A stretch of 64,000 nt of DNA, taken from Xanthomonas translucens pv. cerealis (GTDB lineage: Bacteria > Pseudomonadota > Gammaproteobacteria > Xanthomonadales > Xanthomonadaceae). A program made the position numbers and the translations under genes. Where the stretch lies: the NCBI RefSeq assembly GCF_006838285.1, contig NZ_CP038228.1, forward strand, positions 2,728,001-2,792,000. The letters run 5' to 3'. Every line of letters begins with the position of its first letter. The stretch's first letter is position 1. The notes under the pieces are model-generated. The model was not told the origin of the DNA. It did not search any database and saw only the letters and a list, made by a program, of their open reading frames with translations. Below are positions 45,887 through 57,426 of this stretch, piece after piece.

Positions 45887-45893
45887 TCTACGG

Positions 45894-46337
45894 CTATCTA
45901 CCCAGCCCCGCCAGCAGCGTCTGCACGCCTTTCCAGCCCCAGTACACCCGATGGCAGGCGATCAGCCCGCGCGCATCGAGATCCATGACTTCCACCAGAT
46001 CGACCTGATCGCCCTCCGGCGTTTCTCGCGGATATTCCCAGATCACCTGGCGGTGGGACGCATGGCAACGGTCGCTGCGATACCAGCGGCCAAGGCCGTT
46101 CTCCGGCTGTGCGAAAGACGCCGCGAAGAACGCCCTGATCGCCTCGCGCCCCTGCAGCCTGCCATCTTGCCGCCCTGCGCAGACCACATACGCCAACGGC
46201 GTTTCCAGTAGCGCGTCTTGCGCATACAGCGCCATCAGCGCGTCCAGATCCCGTTCGACGACGCTGTGGTGCCATTGCTCGAAGATGCGGCGGGCATCGC
46301 CCTCCGATCCGTTCGACTGCGCCTGGATTTCGCTCAT
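45894..46337 (-). CDS. SnoaL-like / NTF2-fold protein
   Basis: This 147-aa alpha+beta cone protein has the typical ARRIFEQWHHSVVERDLDAL opening, ALYAQDALLETPLA, a middle AIRAFFAASF helix and a C-terminal GLIACHRVYWGW strand. Such proteins bind or modify small hydrophobic compounds; the substrate is not known. It is transcribed divergently from an ArsR-family regulator 120 bp away, which probably controls it. The antitoxin relic runs up to its stop codon. Confidence 0.8.
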   Translation of the reverse strand: MSEIQAQSNGSEGDARRIFEQWHHSVVERDLDALMALYAQDALLETPLAYVVCAGRQDGRLQGREAIRAFFAASFAQPENGLGRWYRSDRCHASHRQVIWEYPRETPEGDQVDLVEVMDLDARGLIACHRVYWGWKGVQTLLAGLGR

Positions 46338-46457
46338 GCAAGACTCCGATGTAGTGCATCGCAGTCTAGGGGCAGGCAGGCGCTGTCGCTTCGATGCGTA
46401 TCGAAGCGTTCCGGCAGGGTGCGGTCTATGATGACGGCGCCCGCCAGGAGTACACAC

Positions 46458-47180
46458 ATGCCGGTCGAACAGCCCAAGCTTGCGGCGACCGCGTTCCTGA
46501 TCGCCGATCCCGCCCGCGCCGCCATGTTGATGGCGCTCATCGACGGGCGTGCACTGCCTGCCGGGGAACTCGCCTTCGCCGGCGGCGTCACCCCGCAGAC
46601 GGCGAGTTCGCACCTGGCGAAACTGCTGGACGGCGGCTTGCTGGCGGTCGAAGCCCAAGGCCGCCACCGCTACTACCGGCTGGCCGGTTCCCACGTCGCG
46701 TTCGCACTGGAAAACCTGGCGACCCTCGCCGCACCCGCCGCACCGCGATGCCGGAAAGCCGGGCACAAGCAACAATCTCTGAGCCTGGCCCGATGCTGTT
46801 ACGACCATCTGGCCGGGCGACTGGGCGTGGCGGTGGCCGAAGCGCTGGAACAGCGTGCGCTGATCGCCAGGGACGGCGGCAAGCGATACGTGGTGACCAC
46901 CGAGGGCGCCACCTGGTTCGCGCAGATGGGCCTGGATGTTTCGCGTGTCGCCTCGAGCAGGCGCGGCATAGCGCGGCAGTGCCTGGACTGGACCGAACGC
47001 AAGCACCACCTCGCCGGCTCGCTCGGCGTCGAATTGCTTGCGCTACTCTGCGCCAAACGCTGGCTGCGCCGCAGCGACGGCTCGCGCGCGATCCACATCA
47101 CCGACAGCGGCTGGGCCGGCTTGCATACGGAACTGGGAATCCACCGGCTTACCGGCGACGAACTCGCGCTGGATCGCTAA
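46458..47180 (+). CDS. ArsR-family transcriptional regulator
   Basis: This 240-aa regulator has an N-terminal winged helix (about residues 10-85: LIADPARAAMLMALIDGRAL, then PQTASSHLAKLLDGGLLAVE and RHRYYRLAG). A longer C-terminal part contains ARCCYDHLAGRLGV and HHLAGSLGVELL, two related repeats. The length and double repeat fit the larger ArsR relatives rather than classical metal sensors, though CC in ARCCYDH could bind a ligand. The ATG has an AGGAG site at 46446-46450. Its stop overlaps the convergent glycosylase stop. Confidence 0.85.
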   Translation: MPVEQPKLAATAFLIADPARAAMLMALIDGRALPAGELAFAGGVTPQTASSHLAKLLDGGLLAVEAQGRHRYYRLAGSHVAFALENLATLAAPAAPRCRKAGHKQQSLSLARCCYDHLAGRLGVAVAEALEQRALIARDGGKRYVVTTEGATWFAQMGLDVSRVASSRRGIARQCLDWTERKHHLAGSLGVELLALLCAKRWLRRSDGSRAIHITDSGWAGLHTELGIHRLTGDELALDR

Positions 47181-47941
47181 GGCGTTTCAGCAACTGAAGC
47201 GTCCAGCGCATAGCGGCGCTGGCAATGCTCGCAGAAGAACGCGCGCCGCTGCGCCTTGCCGAGTTGCTTGCGATAGGTCAGCAGATGGCCGTCGCGCGGA
47301 CAGATGGTCCTGGTATGCACCTGGTAGTGCTGCTTCAGCACGAAGGCCTTCTTCCAGGTGTAGAAATCGAAGCTGTACTCGCGCGCCTGCGTCACCAGCT
47401 CGGCCAGCTTGCGCGGCGGCAACGCCCCCACTTCGCTTTCCGGATGCACGCGGATGCGATGCAACACCTCGTTCTTGATGATGTTGCCGACCCCGGCGAA
47501 GACGTCCTGGTCCAGCAACGCATCGGCGGCCAGCGTGCGCGGCCGCAGGCGCAACTTGCGCCGCGCCTGCGCCGCGTCCCAGTCCGGGTTCATCACGTCG
47601 GCGCGCCAGTCGTAGGCAGCGTCCAGCGCGCCTTCGATGAACTTGACCGAACACGCGTAGAAATTCAGTTCCTCGCCCTTGGCGAACCCCAGGCTCAGCC
47701 GCGGCGTCGCCTCCTCGCGCGCATTGATCCGATAGCTGCCGAACAGCAGGAAATGGATGCGCAGGCTGAACCCGTCGAACTCGATCAGGAAGTGCTTGCC
47801 CCAACTGCGCAGCGACAGGATCTTGCGGTTGCGCATCCGCGCCAGCTCCTGCTTGCTGTTGCCGGACACCCGCAACACCTTGCGCCCCGCGAACGCGGCC
47901 GCCTCTTCTTTCAGGATGACGATCGAAGGACCTTCGGGCAT
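47177..47941 (-). CDS. Fpg/Nei-family DNA glycosylase (endonuclease VIII-like)
   Basis: This 254-aa base-excision repair enzyme begins MPEGPS, giving the catalytic Pro-2 and Glu-3 of the family. K49 in SWGKHFLIEF and GVGNIIKNEVLHRIRVHP (helix-two-turn-helix) are conserved. The C-terminal zinc finger is unusual: the first half reads CPRDG with a single Cys, whereas the second half CEHCQRR is normal, so zinc binding may use another residue or be altered. It should remove oxidised pyrimidines. The start at 47941 is fixed by the need for Pro-2. Confidence 0.88.
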   Translation of the reverse strand: MPEGPSIVILKEEAAAFAGRKVLRVSGNSKQELARMRNRKILSLRSWGKHFLIEFDGFSLRIHFLLFGSYRINAREEATPRLSLGFAKGEELNFYACSVKFIEGALDAAYDWRADVMNPDWDAAQARRKLRLRPRTLAADALLDQDVFAGVGNIIKNEVLHRIRVHPESEVGALPPRKLAELVTQAREYSFDFYTWKKAFVLKQHYQVHTRTICPRDGHLLTYRKQLGKAQRRAFFCEHCQRRYALDASVAETP

Positions 47942-48066
47942 GGCCGCAGTATCGGGAATGGCCGTGAGCCGATCGTGAGCCGACGATCCACCTATGGACA
48001 TGACGCCTCCTTGGGACTGTTTCGTGTCACCCCAGGAAGCCCAAATTGACACGCCCCAATCCACAT

Positions 48067-48082
48067 GTACAATTATTTGTAC
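48067..48082. promoter_or_regulatory. YefM-type operator
   Basis: GTACAA and TTGTAC are inverted arms around TTAT, containing the TGTACA-type core bound by YefM-YoeB complexes. It lies 15 bp before the antitoxin ATG, fitting autoregulation. Confidence 0.7.
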
Positions 48083-48096
48083 AACTGGAGACCAGC

Positions 48097-48348
48097 ATGG
48101 ACACCATCACCTATAGCGCTGCACGCGCTGCCCTTGCGGACACCATGGAGCGCGTGGTCAACAACCACGAGCCGGTGATCATCACCCGCAGCCGCGAGCA
48201 ATCCGTGGTCATGCTGTCGCTTGAAGACTACAAGGCGATGGAGGAAACCGCCTACCTGCTGCGCAGTCCGAAGAGCGCGCAGCGCCTGCTGGAATCCATC
48301 GCCCAGCTCGAGGCCGGTCGCGGCAAGGCACGGGACCTGGCCGAGTGA
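48097..48348 (+). CDS. yefM: YefM/Phd-family antitoxin
   Basis: This 83-aa antitoxin starts MDTITYSAARAALADTMERV, with EPVIITRSREQSVVMLSLED and YKAMEETAYLLRSPKSAQRL, typical of YefM. The N-terminal part binds DNA and the C-terminal tail neutralises the toxin. A GGAG site lies upstream of the ATG at 48097. Its stop overlaps the YoeB start. Confidence 0.93.
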   Translation: MDTITYSAARAALADTMERVVNNHEPVIITRSREQSVVMLSLEDYKAMEETAYLLRSPKSAQRLLESIAQLEAGRGKARDLAE

Positions 48349-48602
48349 CGCTTCAGTTCTCGGACAATGCCTGGGAGGACTACCTCTACTGGCAGCAAAC
48401 CGACAAGAAGATGCTCAAGCGCGTCAACGATCTGATCAAAGCCATCCAACGCGATCCCTTCCAGGGCGTCGGCAAGCCAGAACCGCTGCGCCATGCGTTG
48501 GCCGGCTATTGGTCGCGGCGCATCAACGACGAACATCGCATCGTGTACAAGGTCGAGGCTGGCGTCCTGCTGATCGCGCAGGTGCGCTACCACTACGTGT
48601 AG
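48345..48602 (+). CDS. yoeB: YoeB/Txe-family mRNA interferase toxin
   Basis: This 85-aa toxin has the RelE-fold YoeB motifs DNAWEDYLYWQQTDKKMLKR, IQRDPFQGVGKPEPLRH, and the catalytic C-terminal WSRRINDEHRIVYKVE and VRYHYV, with Glu, Arg, His and Tyr positions conserved. YoeB cuts mRNA on the ribosome. Translation starts at a GTG that overlaps the antitoxin stop by 4 bases, giving tight coupling. Confidence 0.93.
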   Translation: MTLQFSDNAWEDYLYWQQTDKKMLKRVNDLIKAIQRDPFQGVGKPEPLRHALAGYWSRRINDEHRIVYKVEAGVLLIAQVRYHYV

Positions 48603-48670
48603 TCTCGCCGCTTCCAGCGTGCGGGCTCTCGGCCGCCAATAGCGGTTCGCAAAACAAATAAAGCGCAACA

Positions 48671-48697
48671 AAAAAGCCGGCACATGGCCGGCTTTTT
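48671..48697. terminator. Bidirectional intrinsic terminator between yoeB and tRNA-Val
   Basis: AAAAAGCCGGC and GCCGGCTTTTT flank an ACATG loop, giving a strong stem with a U-tract in both directions. It serves the convergent yoeB and tRNA transcripts. Confidence 0.9.
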
Positions 48698-48735
48698 CCG
48701 TTTCGCGGATCCCTACTGAAACAAGTGATCTTTTT

Positions 48736-48810
48736 TGGTGGGCGGTGCAGGGTTCGAACCTGCGACCCTTGCCGTGTGAAGGCAATGCTCTACCGCTGAG
48801 CTAACCGCCC
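48736..48810 (-). tRNA. tRNA-Val (anticodon CAC)
   Basis: On the minus strand a full cloverleaf is present: acceptor GGGCGGT pairing with ACCGCCC, D-arm GCTC..GAGC, anticodon stem TTGCC/GGCAA with loop TTCACAC (anticodon CAC, reading GUG), T-arm with GGTTCGAACC and an encoded CCA. Length is 75 nt. Confidence 0.96.
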
Positions 48811-48887
48811 GTGTCGCGAGCCGCACATTATAGGGCTGCCGTGGCTGGCGTCAACGGCCCCCACAGATGCCGCACCTATGCCTCGCG

Positions 48888-49237
48888 CTACATGGTCTGG
48901 GTCGGTTTGTCGGCGTTGAGCGTGCCGGCCAGCTGGGTCTCGATCTTGTTGCGGATGGTCTCGCCTTCGCTGTTGTCCGGCAGCTGCACGCCGATGCCGG
49001 CGGTGCGGTTGCCCTGGGCGCCCATCGGGGTCACCCAGATCACCTTGCCGGCCACCGGCAGGCGCTCGCTGGAATCGGGCAGGGTCAGCAGCAGGAACAC
49101 TTCGTCGCCCAGGAAGTAGCGCTTGGGCGTGGGCACGAAGATGCCGCCGTTCTTCACGAACGGCATGTACGCGTTGTACAGCGCTGGCTTGTCCTTCACC
49201 GCCAGCGACAGGATGCCCTGACGTCCGCTCGTCGCAC

Positions 49238-49241
<4 letters not shown>
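48888..49241 (-). CDS. pilZ: PilZ-domain protein of type IV pilus biogenesis
   Basis: This 117-aa protein matches the Xanthomonas PilZ in length and position. Segments MPFVKNGGIFVPTPKRYFLG and EVFLLLTLPDSSERLPVAGK, WVTP and GIGVQL are recognisable. Unlike c-di-GMP receptors, it has no RxxxR motif before the D/NxSxxG region, as in pilus-type PilZ, which acts through PilB and FimX. Its start overlaps the holB stop by 4 bases. Confidence 0.93.
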
Positions 49242-51944
<2,703 letters not shown>

Positions 51945-52013
51945 CTCGAAGCGAATTCAACGGGGTGCAGGATACCGCGCAGCCGGCATCGGCCGGTATC
52001 GCCAGCGTGCCGC

Positions 52014-53363
52014 TCACGGTTCCAGCGCGCGCAGCAGGCCGCGCGCCTTTGCCCGGGTTTCGTCGAGTTCGCGCTCGGGCTGCGAATCGACCACGATGCC
52101 GGCGCCGGTGCGGAAATGCGCCTGTGCGCCGTCGACTTCGGCGGTGCGGATCAGGATGTTCAGGTCCATGTCGCCGTCGCGGTTGAGCCAACCGAAGGCG
52201 CCGGTGTAGGCGCCGCGCGGGGTCTGTTCCAGCTCGGCGATGATCTGCATGCAGCGCACCTTGGGACAGCCGGTGATGGTGCCGCCAGGGAAGGTGGCGC
52301 GGATCACCTCGCCTGGGCTGACCCCGGCGCGCAGCCGCCCGCGCACGTTGCTGACGATGTGGTGCACGTGGGCGTAGCTCTCCACCGTCATCAGCTCGTC
52401 GACCTCGACGCTGCCCGGCGCGCAGACCCGGCCCAGGTCGTTGCGCTCCAGGTCGATCAACATCACGTGCTCGGCGCGTTCCTTGGGGTGCCCGACCAGC
52501 TCGCGGATGCGCGCGGCCTCGTCGTCGCCGGGCGCGCGCGGGCGGGTGCCGGCGATCGGCCGGGTCTCGACCACGTCGCCGCGTACCGACACCAGCCGCT
52601 CCGGCGAGGAACTGACCACGGCGCGGCCATGGCTGGCGAACAGGCCGGCGAACGGCGCCGGATTGGCGCGGCGCAACTGTGCGTACAGCGCGGCCGGCTC
52701 CAGGGCGGCGGCGAAACGCGCCGACCAGCGCCGCGACAGGTTGACTTGGAACACGTCGCCTGCGCACAGGTAATCGAGGATGCGGCGCACGCCATCGACG
52801 AAGCGCTGCGGCGGGTCTTCGTCGATCGCCAGCGGCGCAGTCCAGGCCGGCAGCGGCGCGGCGGCGGGCAGCGCCTGCAGATCGGCGAGTGCGGCGTCCA
52901 GCAGCCCCGCATGCGCGATTTCCGCCAGCGCCACGCACTCGCCGCTGGCGTGGTCGCGCAGCAGCGCGGCCGGACAGCGCAACGCGAGCGCTGTCGGCGT
53001 CGTCGCCTGTGCCTGCGGCAACTGCAGCACCGGCTCGACCTGCGCCGCCAGCTCGTAATCCAGCAGCAGCGCCCAGCCGCCGCGAAACGGCCAGCGCGGC
53101 TCGTCGCGCGCGCAGCGTTCGGCCTGCCAGTGCGCGTCCAGCGCGGCCAGGAAATCGCCTTCGGCGACGGCACCGCGCAGATCGCGGGCGACGCCATCAC
53201 GGTCCAGCCGCAGGCCCTCGCCGCTGGCGATCAGCAGCAGGTCCCAGCGGCCCTGTGCGGTGCCCGACGCCGCCGATTCCAGCAGCAACGGATAACGCTG
53301 CGGCGCCAGGCGGTGCAGCGCCAGCAGATCTATATCGGCCGGCAGGGGAACAGTACGCAGCAT
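52014..53363 (-). CDS. pabB: Aminodeoxychorismate synthase component I (PabB)
   Basis: This 449-aa chorismate-binding enzyme makes 4-amino-4-deoxychorismate for folate. The C-terminal catalytic half has DVFQVNLSRRW, SSSPERLVSV, RPIAGTRPRA and ATFPGGTITGCPK. The key position in PIAGT is Ala, as in anthranilate synthase, where E. coli PabB has Lys (PIKGT); this occurs in other PabB proteins but leaves the TrpE/PabB distinction to context. Position in fabF-pabB-mltG-tmk supports PabB. No pabC is adjacent. Confidence 0.88.
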   Translation of the reverse strand: MLRTVPLPADIDLLALHRLAPQRYPLLLESAASGTAQGRWDLLLIASGEGLRLDRDGVARDLRGAVAEGDFLAALDAHWQAERCARDEPRWPFRGGWALLLDYELAAQVEPVLQLPQAQATTPTALALRCPAALLRDHASGECVALAEIAHAGLLDAALADLQALPAAAPLPAWTAPLAIDEDPPQRFVDGVRRILDYLCAGDVFQVNLSRRWSARFAAALEPAALYAQLRRANPAPFAGLFASHGRAVVSSSPERLVSVRGDVVETRPIAGTRPRAPGDDEAARIRELVGHPKERAEHVMLIDLERNDLGRVCAPGSVEVDELMTVESYAHVHHIVSNVRGRLRAGVSPGEVIRATFPGGTITGCPKVRCMQIIAELEQTPRGAYTGAFGWLNRDGDMDLNILIRTAEVDGAQAHFRTGAGIVVDSQPERELDETRAKARGLLRALEP

Positions 53364-53523
53364 CGGGAATCCGGCACAAGGATGGGAGGTGATGCGATGC
53401 CGCCATGCGAACGGCGGCGAAACGCCGGAAGCGTCATCCCCGCCGTGCAAGCACCTTTCCCGCATCAGAAAAAACAAGCCGAGAATCAACGGATCGCAAT
53501 GCAAACAAGCGGCTAGGCTCCAT

Positions 53524-53551
53524 GAGTCCCGAGTCCCGAGTCCCGAGTCCC
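53524..53551. repeat. Heptanucleotide tandem array (GAGTCCC x 4)
   Basis: Four perfect copies of GAGTCCC are followed by a degenerate CGGTCCCGACT, 20 bp before the fabF stop. It is related to the GGGGACC array at 5625. Confidence 0.85.
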
Positions 53552-53571
53552 CGGTCCCGACTCAGCCAACC

Positions 53572-54807
53572 TCAAAGCCGCCTGAACACCAACGTCCCAT
53601 TGGTCCCACCGAAGCCGAACCCATTGGACATCGCTACGTCGATCTTCTTCTCGCGCGCCACGTTCGGCACGTAGTCCAGATCGCAGCCTTCGCTGGGTTC
53701 TTCCAGGTTGATCGTCGGCGGAATGATGCCGGTGTGCAGCGCCATCACCGAGAAGATCGCTTCGGCGCCGCCGGCCGCGCCGAGCAGGTGCCCGGTCATC
53801 GACTTGGTCGAGCTGACCATGGTCGTGTAGGCGTGGTCGCCGAGCGCGCGCTTCATCGCCAAGGTTTCGGCCAGGTCGCCCAGCGGGGTGGAGGTGCCGT
53901 GCGCGTTGAGGTAATCGATCTGCTCGGGGTTGAGCTTGGCGTCCTTGATCGCGGCCAGCATGCTGCGCGCGGCGCCTTCGCCGTCCTCACTCGGGGCGGT
54001 CATGTGGAACGCGTCGGAACTGGCGCCGAAGCCGACCAGCTCGGCGTAAATGCGCGCGCCACGCGCCTTGGCGTGTTCGTATTCTTCCAGCACCAGCACG
54101 CCGGCGCCGTCGCCGAGCACGAAGCCGTCGCGGCCCTTGTCCCATGGCCGCGAGGCGGCGGCGGGATCGTCGTTGCGGGTGGACATGGCCTTCATCGCAC
54201 AGAAACCGCCGACCGAGGTCGGCGCGGAACCGCGCTCGGCGCCCCCAGCCAGCATCACGTCGGCATCGCCGTGCTGGATCATGCGCAGCGCGGTGCCGAT
54301 CGAATGGTTGGAGGTGGCGCAGGCCGACACCGCCGAGAAGGTCGGACCCTTCAGGCCCTTGATCAGGCTCACCTGCCCCGGCAGCATGTTGATGATGGTG
54401 CTGGGAACGTAGAACGGCGAGATCTTGCGCGCGCCGCCCTCGTGGAATTTGATGGTCTGCTCCTCGATGCCGAACAGGCCGCCGATGCCGGAACCGAGGA
54501 TCGCGCCGATGCGTTCGGCGTTGCTGTCGTCGATCACCAGGCCCGAATCGTCCAGCGCCATGAACGAGGCGCCGACGCCGTAGTGGATGAACGAATCCAT
54601 CTTCTTGACGTCCTTGGCGGACATGAACTTGGTCGGATCGAAATCCTTGATCTCGCCGGCGATCCTGGTGGTGAACTGCGACGCATCGATCTGCGTGGTC
54701 GGGCCGATGCCGGAACGCCCGTTGACGATTCCATCCCAACTGCTGGCCAGGTCATTGCCCAACGGCGATACCAAGCCCATGCCGGTTACGACGACGCGAC
54801 GACTCAT
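53572..54807 (-). CDS. fabF: 3-oxoacyl-ACP synthase II
   Basis: FabF (411 aa) elongates acyl-ACP in fatty-acid synthesis. The Cys-His-His triad is visible in SACATSNHSIG, NAHGTSTPLGD and SMTGHLLGAAGG. The ATG at 54807 gives MSRRVVVTGMGLVSPLG; an upstream extension is not family-like. It is downstream of acpP on the same strand. Confidence 0.97.
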   Translation of the reverse strand: MSRRVVVTGMGLVSPLGNDLASSWDGIVNGRSGIGPTTQIDASQFTTRIAGEIKDFDPTKFMSAKDVKKMDSFIHYGVGASFMALDDSGLVIDDSNAERIGAILGSGIGGLFGIEEQTIKFHEGGARKISPFYVPSTIINMLPGQVSLIKGLKGPTFSAVSACATSNHSIGTALRMIQHGDADVMLAGGAERGSAPTSVGGFCAMKAMSTRNDDPAAASRPWDKGRDGFVLGDGAGVLVLEEYEHAKARGARIYAELVGFGASSDAFHMTAPSEDGEGAARSMLAAIKDAKLNPEQIDYLNAHGTSTPLGDLAETLAMKRALGDHAYTTMVSSTKSMTGHLLGAAGGAEAIFSVMALHTGIIPPTINLEEPSEGCDLDYVPNVAREKKIDVAMSNGFGFGGTNGTLVFRRL

Positions 54808-54934
54808 TGCGAAATCTCCTCGCCGCAGTACGCGCGGCGTTGACGCCTTAAAAACACAGGGCCGCAAGCGCGGCCCCATGGGATTGTCACGCGAATCGAG
54901 GCCACGCAGGCGCCGATCGCGATCGAACGAAGTA

Positions 54935-55174
54935 TCAGCTCTTGACGTGCGACTTGACGTAGTCGATGGCCTGCTGCACCGAGGTGATCTTCTCGGCTTC
55001 TTCGTCCGGAATCTCGCACTCGAACTCTTCTTCCAGCGCCATCACCAGCTCGACGGTGTCCAGCGAGTCGGCACCGAGGTCATCGACGAACGATGCGCTG
55101 TTGGTGACTTCTTCTTCCTTGACGCCGAGTTGTTCGACGACGATTTTCTTGACGCGTTCTTCGATGGTGCTCAT
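54935..55174 (-). CDS. acpP: Acyl carrier protein
   Basis: AcpP (79 aa) is the acidic carrier of growing acyl chains. The 4'-phosphopantetheine attachment site is S37 in [10 protein letters not shown]. Length and sequence are canonical. It lies between fabG and fabF. Confidence 0.98.
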   Translation of the reverse strand: MSTIEERVKKIVVEQLGVKEEEVTNSASFVDDLGADSLDTVELVMALEEEFECEIPDEEAEKITSVQQAIDYVKSHVKS

Positions 55175-55328
55175 TGGGATATCGCTCCAGATGGAGTAGT
55201 GGTGGTTCGAATACGCCATCGGGCTGCGATGGCCGCGTTGGATAGTGTAGTGGAAACCGCCCGGCGCTTGCATCGCTGTACAAACACCTGCCGATCAGCC
55301 ACTTAGGCGCCGTCCTTGCGCCGCAGGC

Positions 55329-56072
55329 TTACGGCATGTACATCCCGCCGTTCACATGCAGGGTCTCTCCGGTGATGTAGCCGGCGCCGGGGCCGACCAG
55401 AAACGCCACCGCGTTGGCGATGTCGGCCGGCTGCCCGAGCTGGCCCAGCGCGATCTGCTCCAGAAGCGCGTTGCGCTGCGCCTCGGGCAGCGCCTTGGTC
55501 ATGTCGGTGTCGATGAAGCCCGGCGCGACCACGTTGACGGTGATGCCGCGCGAACCGATTTCCTTGGCCATCGACTTGGAGAAGGCGATGATCCCGGCCT
55601 TGGCCGCGGCGTAGTTGGCCTGGCCCGGATTGCCGGTCACGCCGACCACCGAGGCAATGTTGACGATACGGCCCTTGCGCGCCTTCATCATGCCGCGCAA
55701 CACCGCCTTGGAGGTGCGGAACACGCTGGTCAGGTTGGTGTCGATGATCGCCTGCCAGTCCTCTTCCTTCATCCGCATCAGCAGGTTGTCGCGGGTGATG
55801 CCGGCGTTGTTGACCAGGATCGAGACCGCGCCGAATTCCTTGCCGATCGCCTCGATCAGTGCCTCGACCGCGGCCGGGTCGGTAACGTCCAGCGCGCGGC
55901 CGTGGCCGCCGTGGGCGGCCAGCCGCTCGCCGATCGCCTGCGCGCCGGAGGCGGAGGTCGCGGTGCCGATGACGGTGGCGCCCTGCGCGGCCAGTGTGTC
56001 GGCAATGGCCGCGCCGATGCCGCGACTGGCGCCGGTGACGAGGGCGACGTCGCCCTGCAATGGCTTGCTCAT
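55329..56072 (-). CDS. fabG: 3-oxoacyl-ACP reductase
   Basis: FabG (247 aa) reduces 3-oxoacyl-ACP with NADPH. SDR motifs are TGASRGIG, NNAGIT and the Ser-Tyr-Lys set in NIASVVG and ANYAAAKAG. The ending GETLHVNGGMYMP is typical. It is next to fabD and acpP. Confidence 0.97.
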   Translation of the reverse strand: MSKPLQGDVALVTGASRGIGAAIADTLAAQGATVIGTATSASGAQAIGERLAAHGGHGRALDVTDPAAVEALIEAIGKEFGAVSILVNNAGITRDNLLMRMKEEDWQAIIDTNLTSVFRTSKAVLRGMMKARKGRIVNIASVVGVTGNPGQANYAAAKAGIIAFSKSMAKEIGSRGITVNVVAPGFIDTDMTKALPEAQRNALLEQIALGQLGQPADIANAVAFLVGPGAGYITGETLHVNGGMYMP

Positions 56073-56134
56073 CTGCTGTTCCTTGGGGAAGGACGGCGCA
56101 CGAAGCGCCGGGGGGAAAGGAGGTTGCGGCGGGA

Positions 56135-57079
56135 TCAGGCCGCCCAGGTCTCGAGCGCGCTGGCGAAGTCGGCCGGGGTCGCGAGCGCGCGACCGTCCAG
56201 CGACTTGTCGATGCGCTTGATCAGCCCGGTCAGCACCTTGCCCGGGCCGCATTCGGCCACGCGGGTGGCGCCGCGCGCGGCCAGCGCCTGCACGCAGCCG
56301 GTCCAACGCACCGGCAGGTACAACTGCTCGACCAGCGCCTGGCGGATCGCATCGACGCCGTCGTGCACCTGCGCATCCACGTTCTGCACCACTGGCAGCT
56401 GCGGCGCGTGCCAGGCCATGCCGCGCATCGCCTCGGCCAGGCGGTTGGCCGCCTCGCGCATCAGCGGCGTATGCGAGGGCACGCTGACCGCCAGCTTCAC
56501 CGTCTTGCGCACGCCGCGCTCGGCCAACAGCGCCAGCGCGCGCTCGACCGCCGCCGCGTCGCCGCCGATCACCACCTGGCCAGGCGCGTTGTAGTTGGCC
56601 GCGACCAGCACCTGGCTGCCGGCAGCCTGCGCGCAGACCTCCTCGACCAGCGCGTCCTCGGCGCCGATCACCGCGGCCATCGCGCCGACCCCGGCCGGGG
56701 CCGCGTCCTGCATCAGCTGGCCGCGCAGGCGCACCAGGTGGGCGCCGTCGCGCAGCGACAGCGCGCCGGCCGCGACCAGCGCACTGTATTCGCCCAGGCT
56801 GTGCCCGGCCAGCAGCGCCGGACGCGCGCCGCCCTGGGCCAGCCACAACCGCCACAGCGCCACGCTCGCCGCCAGCAGCGCCGGCTGGGTGTATTCGGTG
56901 CGGTTGAGCATTTCCTCGGGGCCGCCCTGGGTCAGCGCCCACAGATCGACGCCGGCGCCGTCGGAGGCCTCGACGAAGCTGTCGCGCAGCTGCGGGTGCA
57001 GTTCGGACAGTTCGGACAGCATGCCCAGCGATTGCGAGCCCTGGCCGGGGAACACGAAGGCGAGTGTGGAATCGGTCAC
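56135..57079 (-). CDS. fabD: Malonyl-CoA:ACP transacylase
   Basis: FabD (314 aa) loads malonate onto ACP. FVFPGQGSQSLGM and the nucleophile S94 in GHSLGEY are present, with VPSHTPLM and the conserved QLPVVQNVDA. Translation starts at a GTG (57079), giving VTDSTLAFVFPGQG; no ATG fits. Confidence 0.96.
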   Translation of the reverse strand: MTDSTLAFVFPGQGSQSLGMLSELSELHPQLRDSFVEASDGAGVDLWALTQGGPEEMLNRTEYTQPALLAASVALWRLWLAQGGARPALLAGHSLGEYSALVAAGALSLRDGAHLVRLRGQLMQDAAPAGVGAMAAVIGAEDALVEEVCAQAAGSQVLVAANYNAPGQVVIGGDAAAVERALALLAERGVRKTVKLAVSVPSHTPLMREAANRLAEAMRGMAWHAPQLPVVQNVDAQVHDGVDAIRQALVEQLYLPVRWTGCVQALAARGATRVAECGPGKVLTGLIKRIDKSLDGRALATPADFASALETWAA

Positions 57080-57426
57080 GCGGATACGCCTGCAAAAATC
57101 GAGCGGCGATGATACGGGCGAAACCGGCCGCGCGTCTGTACCCGGGCGTATTGTGCGGCACCGGGCGACCGCGGCCACGGCAAACGCCACAGCCGATGCG
57201 GGCCGCCGCCGCAGGCCACGGCAGCGCTGCGCGCACCCGCGCGGCGACCTGCGGCGCATGCCCTCGCGCAGCTGGACGCGCACGCCGCAACGCCGCCGCC
57301 ATGCGCCAGGTCGGCGCATGCGGGCAGCGGTCGCAACGAGATTCTGTGATTCGGAGCGGCGCGCGCTGCGCCCGCCCTGCCGTGGGCAATGGCACGCCTG
57401 GCGCCATGCCGCGCGGATGCCCGGAC
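57080..57426. other. 347-bp gap between fabH and fabD
   Basis: No gene, REP unit or clear terminator is seen. The stretch is very GC-rich with frames that carry no recognisable protein. It could contain a promoter for fabD-fabG-acpP-fabF, but none is clear. Confidence 0.4.
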
